A stretch of DNA of 64,000 bases from Sulfuriflexus mobilis (GCF_003967195.1 NZ_AP018725.1:124001-188000), one strand, 5' to 3'. Counted from the stretch's first letter, positions 1 to 15,543 are shown. Program-made: numbers and translations. Notes: generated by a model not told the origin, from the sequence alone.

Positions 1-235
1 ATGAGAAAGGCAAGTGATAGGGTGGCCAACAGATAACGGCCGCGAAGGCTATGTAGGGGGTTGGATATAAAGCGAGTCATATCGTTCTACTACCCTGCAG
101 TCGTTGGCCCAATAAGGCGTATTGACAAGGAGCTAGCCGATAGTTTTCTTTTCGCCCCCCGGCTAAGTATTAAGCATAGCAGCCCGCTCCATGGCTGCCA
201 GTTAACAGCAAAGATTGTAAGTATTTAGTGAAGGG
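1..235. other. Window edge, no gene recognised
   Basis: I see no convincing open reading frame, RNA gene or repeat in this stretch downstream of hemE. There is no clear terminator hairpin with a T tract for the minus-strand hemE transcript. Confidence 0.5.
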
Positions 236-1300
236 TTATTTGTGTAGAGGGCGGCTCAATTCGTGTACTGCATCCACCAATACCTTTACATTATCAGGGT
301 TAACGTGCTGATGAATACCGTGACCGAGGTTAAAGACGTGGCCACTGCCCGGGCCAAAGTCATCCAGGATGGTCTGCACTTCCTGGCGGATGCGCTCGGG
401 CGAAGCATACAGGATAGACGGGTCCATATTGCCCTGCAGGGCGATCTTGTCACCCACAGACTTGCGCGCCGCACCGATCTCGGTGGTCCAGTCGAGGCCG
501 GCGGCATCAGTACCGGTAGCGGCGATATCCTCCAGCCAGCAGCCACCACCCTTGGTGAACAGCACGACAGGTACGCGGCGACCATCGTGTTCACGGATCA
601 GGCCATCGATGATGCGCTGCATATAGCGCAGTGAAAATTCGCGGTAGTCACGTGGCGTCAGAACCCCGCCCCAGGTATCAAAGATCATGGCAGTCTGTGC
701 ACCGGCCTTGATCTGCGCATTCAGGTATTCGGTGACCGTATCGGCGAGCAGGTCCAGCAGTTTGTGCAACAGTGCGGGCTGATCAAACAGCATGCCCTTG
801 CTCTTGGCAAAATCCTTACTGCCCGAACCTTCGATCATGTAGGTAGCGAGTGTCCACGGGCTACCGGAGAAACCGATTAGCGGCACGCTGCCATCGAGCT
901 CACGGCGTATGGTGCGTACGGCATCCATGACATAGCCGAGGTCGTCTTCCATATCCGGCATGCCGAGCTTGTCGATATCGGCAGCGGTGCGGACGGGGCG
1001 GGAAAATTGTGGGCCTTCACCGGTAGTAAACGTCAGGCCGAGGCCCATAGCATCCGGGATGGTCAGGATATCGGAGAACAGGATCGCCGCATCAAGGTCA
1101 AACCGCTCCAGCGGTTGCAGGGTGACCTCGCAGGCCAGATCGGGTGTCTGACACAGGGTCATGAAGTCGCCGGCCTTTTCGCGCGTCGCACGGTACTCAG
1201 GCAGGTAGCGTCCGGCCTGGCGCATGATCCAGACAGGGGTTTGGTCTACAGGTTCGCGCAGCAGGGCACGCAGGAAACGATCGTTTTTTAATTTTGACAT
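236..1300 (-). CDS. hemE: Uroporphyrinogen decarboxylase
   Basis: HemE removes four carboxyl groups from uroporphyrinogen III to give coproporphyrinogen III in cytosolic heme synthesis. The 354-residue product has the family length. The N-terminal signature [12 protein letters not shown] lies near residues 26-37 and the active-site loop FSDIL follows. I chose the ATG at 1300 (protein starting MSKLKNDRF), because it aligns with the usual HemE start; an in-frame extension upstream to 1342 has no family similarity. It is the last gene of a gltB-gltD-hemE row, an order also seen in Pseudomonas. A 112-base gap separates it from gltD, so it may have its own promoter. Confidence 0.97.
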   Translation of the reverse strand: MSKLKNDRFLRALLREPVDQTPVWIMRQAGRYLPEYRATREKAGDFMTLCQTPDLACEVTLQPLERFDLDAAILFSDILTIPDAMGLGLTFTTGEGPQFSRPVRTAADIDKLGMPDMEDDLGYVMDAVRTIRRELDGSVPLIGFSGSPWTLATYMIEGSGSKDFAKSKGMLFDQPALLHKLLDLLADTVTEYLNAQIKAGAQTAMIFDTWGGVLTPRDYREFSLRYMQRIIDGLIREHDGRRVPVVLFTKGGGCWLEDIAATGTDAAGLDWTTEIGAARKSVGDKIALQGNMDPSILYASPERIRQEVQTILDDFGPGSGHVFNLGHGIHQHVNPDNVKVLVDAVHELSRPLHK

Positions 1301-1327
1301 ATGGAAATCCAACGCTAAGGTGCAAAA

Positions 1328-1340
1328 GCGCAGAATGCGC
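1328..1340 (-). terminator. Weak hairpin between gltD and hemE
   Basis: GCGCA-TTC-TGCGC is followed by TTTT in the minus direction, 70-odd bases after the gltD stop. The stem is only 5 bp, so it is at best a weak or partial terminator. Confidence 0.3.
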
Positions 1341-1412
1341 AAACTGTCTTAACGATTTTGTTATTAATTATTGTTTCTTCCTTGGCGACCTTAGCATCTC
1401 TGCGGTGGGTGT

Positions 1413-7309
<5,897 letters not shown>

Positions 7310-7354
7310 GTACGCAACCTGCTAATTATGCTGTTAGGCATTTGATTACCGCCC

Positions 7355-7370
7355 GCAACCATGTGGCCCA
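7355..7370 (-). promoter_or_regulatory. Sigma54-like promoter of gltB (candidate)
   Basis: Reading toward gltB, GGGCCACATGGTTGC keeps the invariant GG and GC dinucleotides separated by exactly 10 bases and the TTGC of the -12 element. The CAC after the -24 GG is not conserved, so the match is partial. A start site about 12 bases downstream would put the NtrC-type palindrome near -130, a usual enhancer distance. Confidence 0.4.
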
Positions 7371-7385
7371 GGCAAAAGGGCAGTA

Positions 7386-7414
7386 ATTATACAGTTGAGA
7401 TAGGGTGCATTCAA
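7386..7414 (-). promoter_or_regulatory. Sigma70 promoter of gltBD
   Basis: On the minus strand TTGAAT (7409-7414) is followed after 17 bases by a perfect TATAAT (7386-7391). It lies about 77 bases upstream of the gltB GTG. Confidence 0.75.
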
Positions 7415-7462
7415 TTCGCAGATGATAAACAATGGCTGAAAATACAGGTGAATCGAAAGGGA

Positions 7463-7481
7463 ATGCACCTTTATGGTGCAT
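7463..7481. promoter_or_regulatory. NtrC-type binding palindrome upstream of gltBD
   Basis: ATGCACC-TTTAT-GGTGCAT is a perfect 7+7 inverted repeat with the TGCAC-N7-GTGCA arrangement of the established NtrC consensus (as at glnA). A further half site, GGTGCATTC, overlaps the -35 hexamer at 7404-7412. The palindrome could also fold as a hairpin after the preceding gene's stop, but it has no good T tract. Confidence 0.65.
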
Positions 7482-7491
7482 GTCGGTGAGA

Positions 7492-9084
7492 TTATTTTAC
7501 TTGTTTGATTTCGCCGATTTTGCGTGGCCAAGGTGTAACCAATGAGGTCAGCCGGGGTGGCAGGTCGCGAATGTGCGATTTTGCCACTTGTGGCCCGCTA
7601 TAAGCACCGTAGACGAGGATGTACCAAAGTGTGCCCTTGTGGCGGGTTTTGATGATCGCGGCCTGCTTGCCCAGCTTATAGTCCTGCAGGACCCTGGCGA
7701 CAGCGTCGCGTTCCCGACTGCCCATAATCTGCAGGGTGTAATAATTCGGGTTTTGTTGTGCGAGCCAATCGACTGTGACAGCCTTTTTAACCACGGGTTT
7801 GGGGGCCGTGTCCGCATTCGTCACTGGTGAGGGCGTAGGGGGCTGCGGTTTAACGCGGTCGGCAGCGGCAACTGCTTTATCCGCAGCAGTGGCCTCGTCG
7901 ATTGTTTCTGACCTGGCCGGGGGTTGTGTCGCTTCAATCGCCGGGCTGATCTTGTCTATCGGCTGGGTCTGAATATCGGGCTGGCGCAGGGCATAGGCAT
8001 TGGTGGGCGCGGCACCGGCCTTGCTGCTATCGCCGGGTGCTCCCGCTGCAGCAGGCGATTCCGCTGGGCTAATGGGCTTGGCAGGGAGCAGGGGCAGGTC
8101 CAGGTCTTTTTTCTCTTCAGCAGTAACAATAGTGTCTTCCGGGCCGACAGGGCTTGTCAGGTGTTCATAGAGTTTGTTGAATGCATCGCGGGTGAAGACC
8201 CAGGTGACGCCGCCAGTAATGACGAGTATCAGCAATACCAATACAAATGAGCGTAGCTGGCTAGCGGCGTTAATCTTGGTATCACTACGATTACCGGCCG
8301 GTTTGGTACCGAGCAGGATTTCATGTGCATAGAGGTTTATCTTGCCAGGTATGCCGCCTGATTGACGGTAGATCTTTTTTAACTGGCTTTTACTAAAGGG
8401 GAAACCACTCTGCAGGCCCGCAACAGCAAGCCGGTGGTGAATATAATCGCTGGTTTCCGCTTCATTCAGTGGCGGCATATCCAGTGTATGCGTAACACGG
8501 TAACGCACATCTTTCAGTGACGAGGCATTCAAAATGGCAGTCAACTGAGGCTCACTGAAGAGGACAATACGCAGTAGGCCCTCGTTGGCATCAGAGAGTT
8601 CCGAGAGTTTCATGAGCAGAGTCAGGGAGGCGGCCGGGAGCTCGTGGGCATCATCAATGATGAGCATGCTGATTAATTCGCTACGCTTCATCTCAATAAG
8701 GCGTTTTTTCAGCATATCGAGACCGCTGCCAAAATTGACACTGTCCTGAGGCAGGCCAAAACCTTCTGCGATCTGGATAAGTAACTGCTCTGGATTCAGC
8801 ATGGCATTGGCATCGATCACACAGCTGCGCCAGGATTCATCTCCCATGTCTATGAAATGTTGCAACAGGCTGGTCTTGCCGCTGCCGGTGACACCCGATA
8901 CCACCAGTAACAATTCGCTGTTCTGGGCAAGGTGGTAGAGCATGTTGAGGAGTTGACTACGTGAGCTGCCGAGCAGAAAGAAATCCTCCTCAACAGAGTC
9001 TGAAAACGGCTCGATACTCAGGCCCAGTTTGCTCAGGTAAGGAGCAAGCCCGTTATCGGTATATTGATTGGCAGAACCGTTCAT
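7492..9084 (-). CDS. DamX-like protein: AAA ATPase, membrane segment and SPOR domain
   Basis: An ExeA-type AAA domain occupies roughly residues 20-265, with Walker A GVTGSGKT (64-71) and Walker B LIIDDAHE (141-148). One transmembrane helix follows near 279-297, then a proline/alanine-rich periplasmic linker, then a C-terminal SPOR domain (about 440-525, YYTLQIMGSRERDAV onward). SPOR domains bind denuded peptidoglycan at division sites, so I infer a role at the septum or cell envelope. Its place downstream of aroK-aroB is that of damX in many gammaproteobacteria; E. coli DamX lacks the ATPase part. It overlaps the WGR gene by 4 bases. Confidence 0.85.
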   Translation of the reverse strand: MNGSANQYTDNGLAPYLSKLGLSIEPFSDSVEEDFFLLGSSRSQLLNMLYHLAQNSELLLVVSGVTGSGKTSLLQHFIDMGDESWRSCVIDANAMLNPEQLLIQIAEGFGLPQDSVNFGSGLDMLKKRLIEMKRSELISMLIIDDAHELPAASLTLLMKLSELSDANEGLLRIVLFSEPQLTAILNASSLKDVRYRVTHTLDMPPLNEAETSDYIHHRLAVAGLQSGFPFSKSQLKKIYRQSGGIPGKINLYAHEILLGTKPAGNRSDTKINAASQLRSFVLVLLILVITGGVTWVFTRDAFNKLYEHLTSPVGPEDTIVTAEEKKDLDLPLLPAKPISPAESPAAAGAPGDSSKAGAAPTNAYALRQPDIQTQPIDKISPAIEATQPPARSETIDEATAADKAVAAADRVKPQPPTPSPVTNADTAPKPVVKKAVTVDWLAQQNPNYYTLQIMGSRERDAVARVLQDYKLGKQAAIIKTRHKGTLWYILVYGAYSGPQVAKSHIRDLPPRLTSLVTPWPRKIGEIKQVK

Positions 9085-9338
9085 AAAGCACTCCCCTGAC
9101 CTTCAACAAAGACGACGCGATAACCGCGTTTCAGTTGTTTGTCTCTTTCCATCAGCATGGCGTCAGTAGCTGTTTCGGCATCATTAAAGTGCATGCGCGT
9201 TAGCTTGCCTGATGCACCCTGATAACCGGCCTCCTTTACCAGGTTCCAGCCATCGATCAGGTCTTCCTGTATGTGCAGGTGTAAAAAACGCGGTGCACGA
9301 CCTGCCTCAGTGGGTAATTGCTGCATATAGATGCGCAT
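9081..9338 (-). CDS. Small WGR-domain protein
   Basis: This 85-residue protein is essentially a single WGR domain, with the WNLVKEAGYQG core (W-x-L-V-x-x-x-G form) near residues 31-41 and a C-terminal RGYRVVFVEG strand. WGR domains are thought to bind nucleic acid, for example in PARP enzymes; the function of stand-alone bacterial copies is not established. It is translationally coupled (ATGA overlap) to the DamX-like gene and lies 37 bases after dgt. Confidence 0.75.
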   Translation of the reverse strand: MRIYMQQLPTEAGRAPRFLHLHIQEDLIDGWNLVKEAGYQGASGKLTRMHFNDAETATDAMLMERDKQLKRGYRVVFVEGQGSAL

Positions 9339-9375
9339 TGTTATTTTAACGTCAGAGTATTGTAGCCGGAAACAG

Positions 9376-10533
9376 TCATGTTAACTGTTCGGGCTTAAAA
9401 ACTTTGTCGTATTCCGATATGGCATAGCGGTCCGTCATGCCGGCGATATAGTCTGCAATAATACGTGCCTTGCCAATTTCGCCATTTTCGAGCTCTTGCT
9501 GCCCGGCCTTCTTACGGTGCTCAGTTGGTAGCAGCTGAGAGTCTGTCATGAAGGCCTCAAACAGCGCGATGATGATACGCTTGGATTTGGCACTCATGCG
9601 CAGTACCCGATAATGGCGGTAAAGGTTCTCGCGCAGAAAACGCTTAAGGGCAAGATTGTGTTGTTTCATTTCATCACTGTAGGCCATGATCGGGCCGGGG
9701 TGCAGTCGCACTTGCTGGATATCCTGTGGTGCAACCGTGGTTAAGTTGGCGACACTGGTTTCAATCAGGTCAACAACCTGGCATCCGATCAGGCGGCGAA
9801 CGATTTCATAGATGGCACGGCGGCCATCGAGATCGGGATAATGCTGCTCAACGTCTTCATACAGGCTGTTGAAAAGCGCCACTTCCCTGAGTTGTTCGAT
9901 TGTAATAAGGTTTGAGCGCAGACCATCGTCGACATCATGGCTGTTATAGGCAATCTCATCGGCCAGGTTGGTCAGTTGCGCCTCGAGGGATGGCTGGGTC
10001 TTGTCAATGAAACGCCGACCGACATCACCGAGCACTTGCGCATTCTTCAAAGAACAGTGTTTAAGGATGCCCTCGCGGGATTCAAAGGTCAGGTTGAGTC
10101 CGTCGAAGGTTGCATATTTTTCTTCCAGCTCGTCGACTACGCGTAATGACTGCAGGTTGTGTTCAAAGCCACCGTAATCACCCATGCATTCATTAAGGGC
10201 ATCCTGTCCGGCATGGCCGAAAGGCGTATGACCGAGGTCATGGGCAAGGGCAATGGTTTCTGTTAAATCTTCATTAAGTCTCAGGGAGCGGGCGATGGTG
10301 CGACCGATCTGGGCGACCTCAATTGAATGTGTCAGTCGGGTACGAAACAGGTCGCCTTCATGATTGACGAATACCTGGGTCTTGTATTCAAGGCGGCGAA
10401 AGGCCGTTGAATGAATGATGCGATCCCGGTCACGCTGGAATTCGCCGCGGTAAGAGGGGGAGGGTTCTTTATAACGACGTCCAAGACTCGTTGCATCCTG
10501 GGCGGCATAGTCAGCGAGTAATCTGGAATCCAT
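9376..10533 (-). CDS. dgt: dGTPase-like HD-domain triphosphohydrolase
   Basis: This 385-residue HD hydrolase belongs to the deoxyguanosinetriphosphate triphosphohydrolase-like family, which cleaves dNTPs to deoxynucleosides and tripolyphosphate. Metal ligands are visible as H69 (RLTHSIEV) and the HD pair H98-D99 in [10 protein letters not shown]. It starts 3 bases after the aroB stop, so it is in the aroKB transcript. The family can control dNTP pools or defend against phage; here the conserved core-gene setting favours housekeeping. Substrate preference cannot be read from sequence. Confidence 0.9.
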   Translation of the reverse strand: MDSRLLADYAAQDATSLGRRYKEPSPSYRGEFQRDRDRIIHSTAFRRLEYKTQVFVNHEGDLFRTRLTHSIEVAQIGRTIARSLRLNEDLTETIALAHDLGHTPFGHAGQDALNECMGDYGGFEHNLQSLRVVDELEEKYATFDGLNLTFESREGILKHCSLKNAQVLGDVGRRFIDKTQPSLEAQLTNLADEIAYNSHDVDDGLRSNLITIEQLREVALFNSLYEDVEQHYPDLDGRRAIYEIVRRLIGCQVVDLIETSVANLTTVAPQDIQQVRLHPGPIMAYSDEMKQHNLALKRFLRENLYRHYRVLRMSAKSKRIIIALFEAFMTDSQLLPTEHRKKAGQQELENGEIGKARIIADYIAGMTDRYAISEYDKVFKPEQLT

Positions 10534-10536
10534 GCC

Positions 10537-11631
10537 TTAGGCCTTTTGAGATTCAGTCAGCAGCTCTTCAATGGTCTGTTGCAAGAGCGTGTAATCATAA
10601 TCATCACTGATAACGCTTTGCCCCAGGCCTTTCATGAGAATGAGACGAATGCGTTTATCTATATTCTTTTTATCAACGGCCATGATCTCGAGGAATTGCC
10701 CGACCGACATACTGGCAGGTGGCAATACCGGCAGTTTGGCCAATTCAATGAGTGCCTTGATACGTTGCAATTGGGATGCATTAATCCAGCCCTGGTGATG
10801 CGAGAGGCTGGCCGCCATGAACATACCACAGGCGACCCCTTCACCATGCAACCAGTTGCCATATCCGGTGCCGGTCTCGATGGCATGGCCAAAGGTATGG
10901 CCGAGATTGAGCAGGGCACGCATGCCGGCCTCACGTTCGTCGGCGGCGACCACTGCCGCCTTGTCGGCACAGGAGCGTTGAATGGCATAGGCCAGGGCCT
11001 GTGGCTCACGTGCCAGCAGTGCCGGCATATTGGTCTCCAGCCAGGCAAAGAATTCCGGGTCGTTAATCAGGCCATACTTGATGACCTCGGCAATGCCGGC
11101 TGCGAGCTGGCGTTCATCCAGCGTGTTCAGGGTCTCGATGTCGGCGAGTACACACTGGGGCTGGTGAAAGGCGCCGATCATGTTCTTGCCCAAGGGGTGG
11201 TTGACGCCGGTCTTGCCGCCGACCGAGGAATCGACCTGTGCCAGCAGGGTGGTCGGGATCTGGATAAAATTGACGCCCCGCTGGTAACTGGCCGCAGCGA
11301 AGCCGGTGATGTCGCCAATGACACCACCACCGAGGGCGACCAGGGTGCAGCGGCGGTTAAAGTGTCTTTCCAGCAGGGCGGTAAAGACCTGATTGAGGGT
11401 GTCGAGGTTTTTGTACTCCTCGCCGTCGGGGAGGATGACCGTTGCCGTCTCATAGTCCGCAAACAGGGCAAGGGTGCGCTGAAGATACAGGGGGGCAATC
11501 GTCTCATTCGTGACGATCATGACCTGGCGGCCGTGAACGTGAGGCCTGATGAGTTCGGGGTCATTCAGCAGGCCCGTACCGATATGGATAGGGTAGCTGC
11601 GATCATCGAGTTCAACCTGTAGTGTCTTCAT
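10537..11631 (-). CDS. aroB: 3-dehydroquinate synthase
   Basis: AroB converts DAHP to 3-dehydroquinate in the shikimate pathway. The 364-residue protein has the NAD-binding [11 protein letters not shown] motif, the [15 protein letters not shown] substrate segment and the metal-binding HTFGHAIE motif. I chose the ATG at 11631 ([15 protein letters not shown]), which matches the family start; an in-frame GTG four codons upstream (11643) is possible because the only SD-like GGA lies next to it. It follows aroK by 52 bases. Confidence 0.96.
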   Translation of the reverse strand: MKTLQVELDDRSYPIHIGTGLLNDPELIRPHVHGRQVMIVTNETIAPLYLQRTLALFADYETATVILPDGEEYKNLDTLNQVFTALLERHFNRRCTLVALGGGVIGDITGFAAASYQRGVNFIQIPTTLLAQVDSSVGGKTGVNHPLGKNMIGAFHQPQCVLADIETLNTLDERQLAAGIAEVIKYGLINDPEFFAWLETNMPALLAREPQALAYAIQRSCADKAAVVAADEREAGMRALLNLGHTFGHAIETGTGYGNWLHGEGVACGMFMAASLSHHQGWINASQLQRIKALIELAKLPVLPPASMSVGQFLEIMAVDKKNIDKRIRLILMKGLGQSVISDDYDYTLLQQTIEELLTESQKA

Positions 11632-11683
11632 GGTACCGGGCACATCCGAAAAAATGTCTCTGGATTATATAATGGTTTATGTA

Positions 11684-12217
11684 TCAGTGTCTTGCGCGAT
11701 ATTCAGTCGGCATTTTTTCGAGTATGCGATCCACGACCCAGCGGACGTTATGACCATCGGTGTCGAGGATAATATCGGCCGTTTCCCGGTAGAGCGGGTC
11801 GCGGAGCTCGAGGAGTTCGGTGATACGTTGGCGGGGGTTCTCGGTTTGCAGCAGGGGGCGGTTACGGTCGCGCCGGGTGCGTTTGAAGAGCTGCTCGACG
11901 CTGGCGGCCAGGTAGACCACGGTGCCACGCTGCTTCAGGTAGTCGCGGTTTTCAGCGGTGAGGATGGCGCCACCCCCTGTGGCCAGGACGATGCCCTCAT
12001 ACTGGCTGAGCTCATCAATTACTTGTTGTTCCCGTTTACGGAAACCGGCCTCGCCCTCGATATCGAAAATGGTTGGGATATTGACCCCGGTGCGTGCCTC
12101 GATCTCGCTGTCGCTGTCAAAAAATTCACAGTGTATGGCCTTGGCTAGTTGTCGGCCAACACTGGTCTTGCCTGCGCCCATCGGGCCGACGAGGAAAATG
12201 TTATTGCTCTTGCTCAT
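11684..12217 (-). CDS. aroK: Shikimate kinase
   Basis: AroK phosphorylates shikimate with ATP. The 177-residue protein has the P-loop GPMGAGKT (11-18), shikimate-binding D34/D36 and R60, and the GGG motif at 81-83. The start ATG is directly preceded by a run of seven T on the coding strand, the tail of a terminator hairpin, and no Shine-Dalgarno sequence is visible there. It lies between pilQ and aroB, the usual pil-aro arrangement. Confidence 0.96.
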   Translation of the reverse strand: MSKSNNIFLVGPMGAGKTSVGRQLAKAIHCEFFDSDSEIEARTGVNIPTIFDIEGEAGFRKREQQVIDELSQYEGIVLATGGGAILTAENRDYLKQRGTVVYLAASVEQLFKRTRRDRNRPLLQTENPRQRITELLELRDPLYRETADIILDTDGHNVRWVVDRILEKMPTEYRARH

Positions 12218-12250
12218 AAAAAAATCGGGGCCTGTTACCAGACCCCGATT
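12218..12250 (-). terminator. Intrinsic terminator between pilQ and aroK
   Basis: AATCGGGG pairs with CCCCGATT and an inner CTG/CAG extends the stem around a TTAC-type loop. In the minus direction seven T follow and run straight into the aroK ATG. It should end or attenuate the pilMNOPQ transcript. Confidence 0.8.
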
Positions 12251-12272
12251 GTGACGTCAGAGAGAAAAGTTA

Positions 12273-14384
12273 TCAATTCAGCTGTAAGGCATCCTTGATG
12301 ATCTTCGGCGTGACGAAGATCAGCAGTTCACGCTTATCATCCGTTTGCGCCTTGTTACGGAAGAGAAAACCCACGTATGGAATGTCGCCAAAGAAAGGTA
12401 CTCGTTCGCTACGCTCGGACTGGACGCGGCTATAGACACCGCCGAGGACGACGGTTTCACCATTATCAACCAGTACCTGGGTAGTGACTTCCTGGGTATT
12501 AATACTCGGTACCGAACCACCACCGACGGGGACGAGTGCGCCAAGCGTGTCTTCGGTGACGGTCAGGTCCATGATGATGCGGTCATCCGGTGTGATCTGT
12601 GGGGTGACCTTGAGGCTCAGCACGGCCTTTTTGAAGGAAACGGTGGCCGCACCACTCGATGAGGCCTCAAGGTAGGGGATCTCGGTACCCTGCTCGATAT
12701 AGGCCTCTTTCTGGTTACCGGTCACGACACGGGGATTTGAAATGGTCTCACCACGACCCTCTTCCTGCAGGGCAGAGAGCTCCAGCTGCAGCAGGTTGCC
12801 AAAGGGTAGCTTGGCGATGGCCAGGGCAATCGAGGCCGCATTAACATTGTTTGCCGGCAGGTTTACGTTCAGGCCATCGGTATTGGTCAGGGTATCAAAG
12901 TTCAGCAAATCAGTTGTCCCGGTCAGGTTACCGGCAATGACCCTATTAGTACTCCCGGTGTTCGGGTTATTGTCTTCGCGGTTGGCAATACCAAAGCGAA
13001 CCCCGAGGTCCTTACTGAAGTCGTCATCAGCCACGACTACACGTGACTCAATCAGGACCTGGCGAATCGGGATGTCGAGTTTTCCCACCAGGATACGGAT
13101 TTCTGCTAATTTGTCAGCAGTATCCTGAACCAGCAGGGTATTGGTACGTTCGTCGATGCTGACATTGCCGCGCACTGATAACAGGCTGTTACTTTCTGCC
13201 TTGAGCAGTGCAGCTAAATCCGCAGCCTTGGCATAGTTGACCTGGATGTACTCGGAACGCAGCGGTGCGAGTTCCTCAATCTGTTTCTGGGATTCGAGTT
13301 CGAGTTTTTCGCGTGCGGCGATCTCTTCGGTTGGCGCGACCAGGATCACGGAACCGGTTTGGCGCTTGGACAGGCCCTTGGTCTTGAGGATGATGTCCAG
13401 TGCCTGGTCCCAGGGGACATTCTTCAGGCGCAGGGTCAGGTTACCCTGGACTGTGTCACTGGTGATCAGGTTCAGGCCGGTAAAATCGGCAATCAGTTGC
13501 AATACCGAACGGACCTCGATGTTCTGGAAGTTCAGGGAGAGTTTCTCACCGACGTAACCGAATTTTTTCTTCTTCAGCTCGGCCTGTTTATCCTTGCTGA
13601 TTTGGCGCACGTCGATGGTCAGGACATTATCGGCCTGATAGGCGAGGTGTTCATACTCGGCAATACCTGGCTCGATGACCATGCGAACATTCTTGCCGTG
13701 TTTGAAGGTATCGATATTGGCGACAGGGGTGGCAAAGTCACCCACGTCCAGACGTTGTTCGAGTTGCTCGGGCAGTTGGGCATTGAGGAAATCGGCAATG
13801 ATCTTGCCCCCCTCTTCGCGCAGGTCGACAATGGTCTTGGGGTCGGACATGGTCACGACGACGCGGCCCTCACCCTTGCTGCCACGGCGGAAGTCCACAT
13901 TGCTGATATCATGCGAGCCGGTATCTGCGGCGACGGCAGCCGGTGTGGCGGAGGCGGTGCTGGTGCCACTGCTGTTACCACCGGTATCGAGGGTGATAAA
14001 AACATCATTACCGCGTTTTTCAACATTGTATGGAACGAGACGCACCAGGTTGAGTACGACGCGGGTACGACCACCCGCCTCTACGGCCGTGACGCTACGC
14101 GCCACACCGACACCGATGGCCTGGGTCTTTTTCGCCAGTTTGTTGTTCGTATCAGCGAAGGTAAGGGCGATGCGCGCAGGGTCATCGGTGGTGAAGCTGA
14201 TGGGCTCTGCGGTTTCTCCAGAGAGGCTGAGTTTTATCTGCACCTTGTTGCCCGGCAATGTGGAATAACTGATGTTATCCAGTGTCGCCGCCGCATAGGC
14301 CGATGCCGGTAGCAGGAACAACCAGCTTAACGTGACCAGTGAAGTAAATAGCTTGCGCAGTGTTTTATATGTGCTTCCACTCAT
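12273..14384 (-). CDS. pilQ: Type IV pilus secretin PilQ
   Basis: PilQ is the outer-membrane secretin through which type IV pili emerge. The 703-residue precursor has a signal peptide ending near AYAAA, two N-terminal AMIN-type beta domains, an STN/N0 domain (around FVGEKLSLNFQNIEV region), N1 domain and the C-terminal secretin domain with the VPFFGDIPYVGFLF signature. I prefer the ATG at 14384 because AGGGA lies 7 bases upstream; another ATG at 14399 overlaps the pilP stop. It is the last gene of pilMNOPQ and is followed by a terminator. Confidence 0.95.
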   Translation of the reverse strand: MSGSTYKTLRKLFTSLVTLSWLFLLPASAYAAATLDNISYSTLPGNKVQIKLSLSGETAEPISFTTDDPARIALTFADTNNKLAKKTQAIGVGVARSVTAVEAGGRTRVVLNLVRLVPYNVEKRGNDVFITLDTGGNSSGTSTASATPAAVAADTGSHDISNVDFRRGSKGEGRVVVTMSDPKTIVDLREEGGKIIADFLNAQLPEQLEQRLDVGDFATPVANIDTFKHGKNVRMVIEPGIAEYEHLAYQADNVLTIDVRQISKDKQAELKKKKFGYVGEKLSLNFQNIEVRSVLQLIADFTGLNLITSDTVQGNLTLRLKNVPWDQALDIILKTKGLSKRQTGSVILVAPTEEIAAREKLELESQKQIEELAPLRSEYIQVNYAKAADLAALLKAESNSLLSVRGNVSIDERTNTLLVQDTADKLAEIRILVGKLDIPIRQVLIESRVVVADDDFSKDLGVRFGIANREDNNPNTGSTNRVIAGNLTGTTDLLNFDTLTNTDGLNVNLPANNVNAASIALAIAKLPFGNLLQLELSALQEEGRGETISNPRVVTGNQKEAYIEQGTEIPYLEASSSGAATVSFKKAVLSLKVTPQITPDDRIIMDLTVTEDTLGALVPVGGGSVPSINTQEVTTQVLVDNGETVVLGGVYSRVQSERSERVPFFGDIPYVGFLFRNKAQTDDKRELLIFVTPKIIKDALQLN

Positions 14385-14395
14385 TGTGTTTTCCC

Positions 14396-14947
14396 TCATT
14401 CTTCGCTCAGGGCGATGGAGGATTCGCTTTCACGCCAACCCCCAAGTCCATTCGGAATGATTTCTACGAGTTCAATTTGCTCTTCAGAGATACGAACGAT
14501 TTGACCATGATTCTGGCCCATGTAATTACCGGTGATGACACGATGGATGCCACCATCCGGGTCATTGATGACCTTGACGATGGCCCATAGCTGATCCTCG
14601 CGTTGCAGCGTGCCGACCATGCGCAAGGAGTCCAATGGATAGTTTTCCAGGGCCTCTTTGCGCCGATTCGGGTCCGGATGAATACCATCGCCTGTCGCTG
14701 TTTCGGTGGTCTCGTCAATAACCAGGGTAGGCGTAAACGGGTCACGTTTGCTGTCTGCCTTATACAGATAGGTTTCATAAGGCTTGATGTCGGGTAGCGG
14801 TTCGACAGAGCTAGATTGCTGTGCCTGCTTTTTTGTCGTGTCGACAAAATTTTGCAGGTCCTGGTGGTTGCTACCGCCACAGGCGCTGACAAGTCCGGCC
14901 ATCGTAGTGATCAGCAGGGCATGTGTGAAATGTTTTGGCGTACTCAT
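14396..14947 (-). CDS. pilP: Type IV pilus inner-membrane lipoprotein PilP
   Basis: PilP links the inner-membrane PilMNO complex to the PilQ secretin. The 183-residue precursor has a lipoprotein signal with lipobox LVSAC (Cys23), a flexible linker and a C-terminal beta-sandwich domain beginning near YPLDSLRMVGTL. It overlaps pilO by 4 bases. Confidence 0.93.
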   Translation of the reverse strand: MSTPKHFTHALLITTMAGLVSACGGSNHQDLQNFVDTTKKQAQQSSSVEPLPDIKPYETYLYKADSKRDPFTPTLVIDETTETATGDGIHPDPNRRKEALENYPLDSLRMVGTLQREDQLWAIVKVINDPDGGIHRVITGNYMGQNHGQIVRISEEQIELVEIIPNGLGGWRESESSIALSEE

Positions 14948-15543
14948 TTCGCGGCCCCCTTCGCTTCTTCCTCTTCATCAAGGTAACGATAAGTCTTTGC
15001 CGTTGCCTCCATGACCAGTTTGCTGCCAGCGGGCTTAATACTGAAGTCATGCAAGGTCACGATACGTGGCAGTGCAGCGATGCCGCTGACAAAATTACCA
15101 AACTCATGGTATTGGCCGGTCACGCGCAGCTTGATGGGCAACTCGGCATAGAACTCGAGCGGTATCTCGGCGGTTGGCTGGAACAATTCGAACTCGAGGC
15201 CGCTGGCGAGGCCGGTTTGTGAGATATCGACCAGCAATTCAGCCACCTCGGTCTTGCTTGGCAGTTGTTTGAGCATGGCACCGAATGACTGCTGCATATC
15301 AAGCATTTGTTGCTTATAGAGTTCGAGGCTGGCCGCCTTGCGGGCGTTGGTCATGAAGTCCTGTTTAAGCTGCTGTTCTTTTTGCTCAAGACGTTCAATC
15401 TCAGCCTGTTGGTCTTTGGTATCAAACCAGTAACCGGCAAACAGTATCAAAATACACAGGAAGGCAATGGCGATAGCCTTGGCCGGCAGTGGCCAATTGC
15501 CCATATCCTGAAAATCGAGTTCATTGAGGTCATTCAGGTTCAT
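14944..15543 (-). CDS. pilO: Type IV pilus assembly protein PilO
   Basis: PilO is a bitopic inner-membrane protein that pairs with PilN. The 199-residue chain has a short cytoplasmic tail, one transmembrane helix (about 25-42, IAIAFLCILILFAGYWF), a periplasmic coiled coil (about 45-90) and a ferredoxin-like C-terminal domain. It overlaps pilN and pilP by 4 bases each, which indicates translational coupling. Confidence 0.93.
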   Translation of the reverse strand: MNLNDLNELDFQDMGNWPLPAKAIAIAFLCILILFAGYWFDTKDQQAEIERLEQKEQQLKQDFMTNARKAASLELYKQQMLDMQQSFGAMLKQLPSKTEVAELLVDISQTGLASGLEFELFQPTAEIPLEFYAELPIKLRVTGQYHEFGNFVSGIAALPRIVTLHDFSIKPAGSKLVMEATAKTYRYLDEEEEAKGAAK

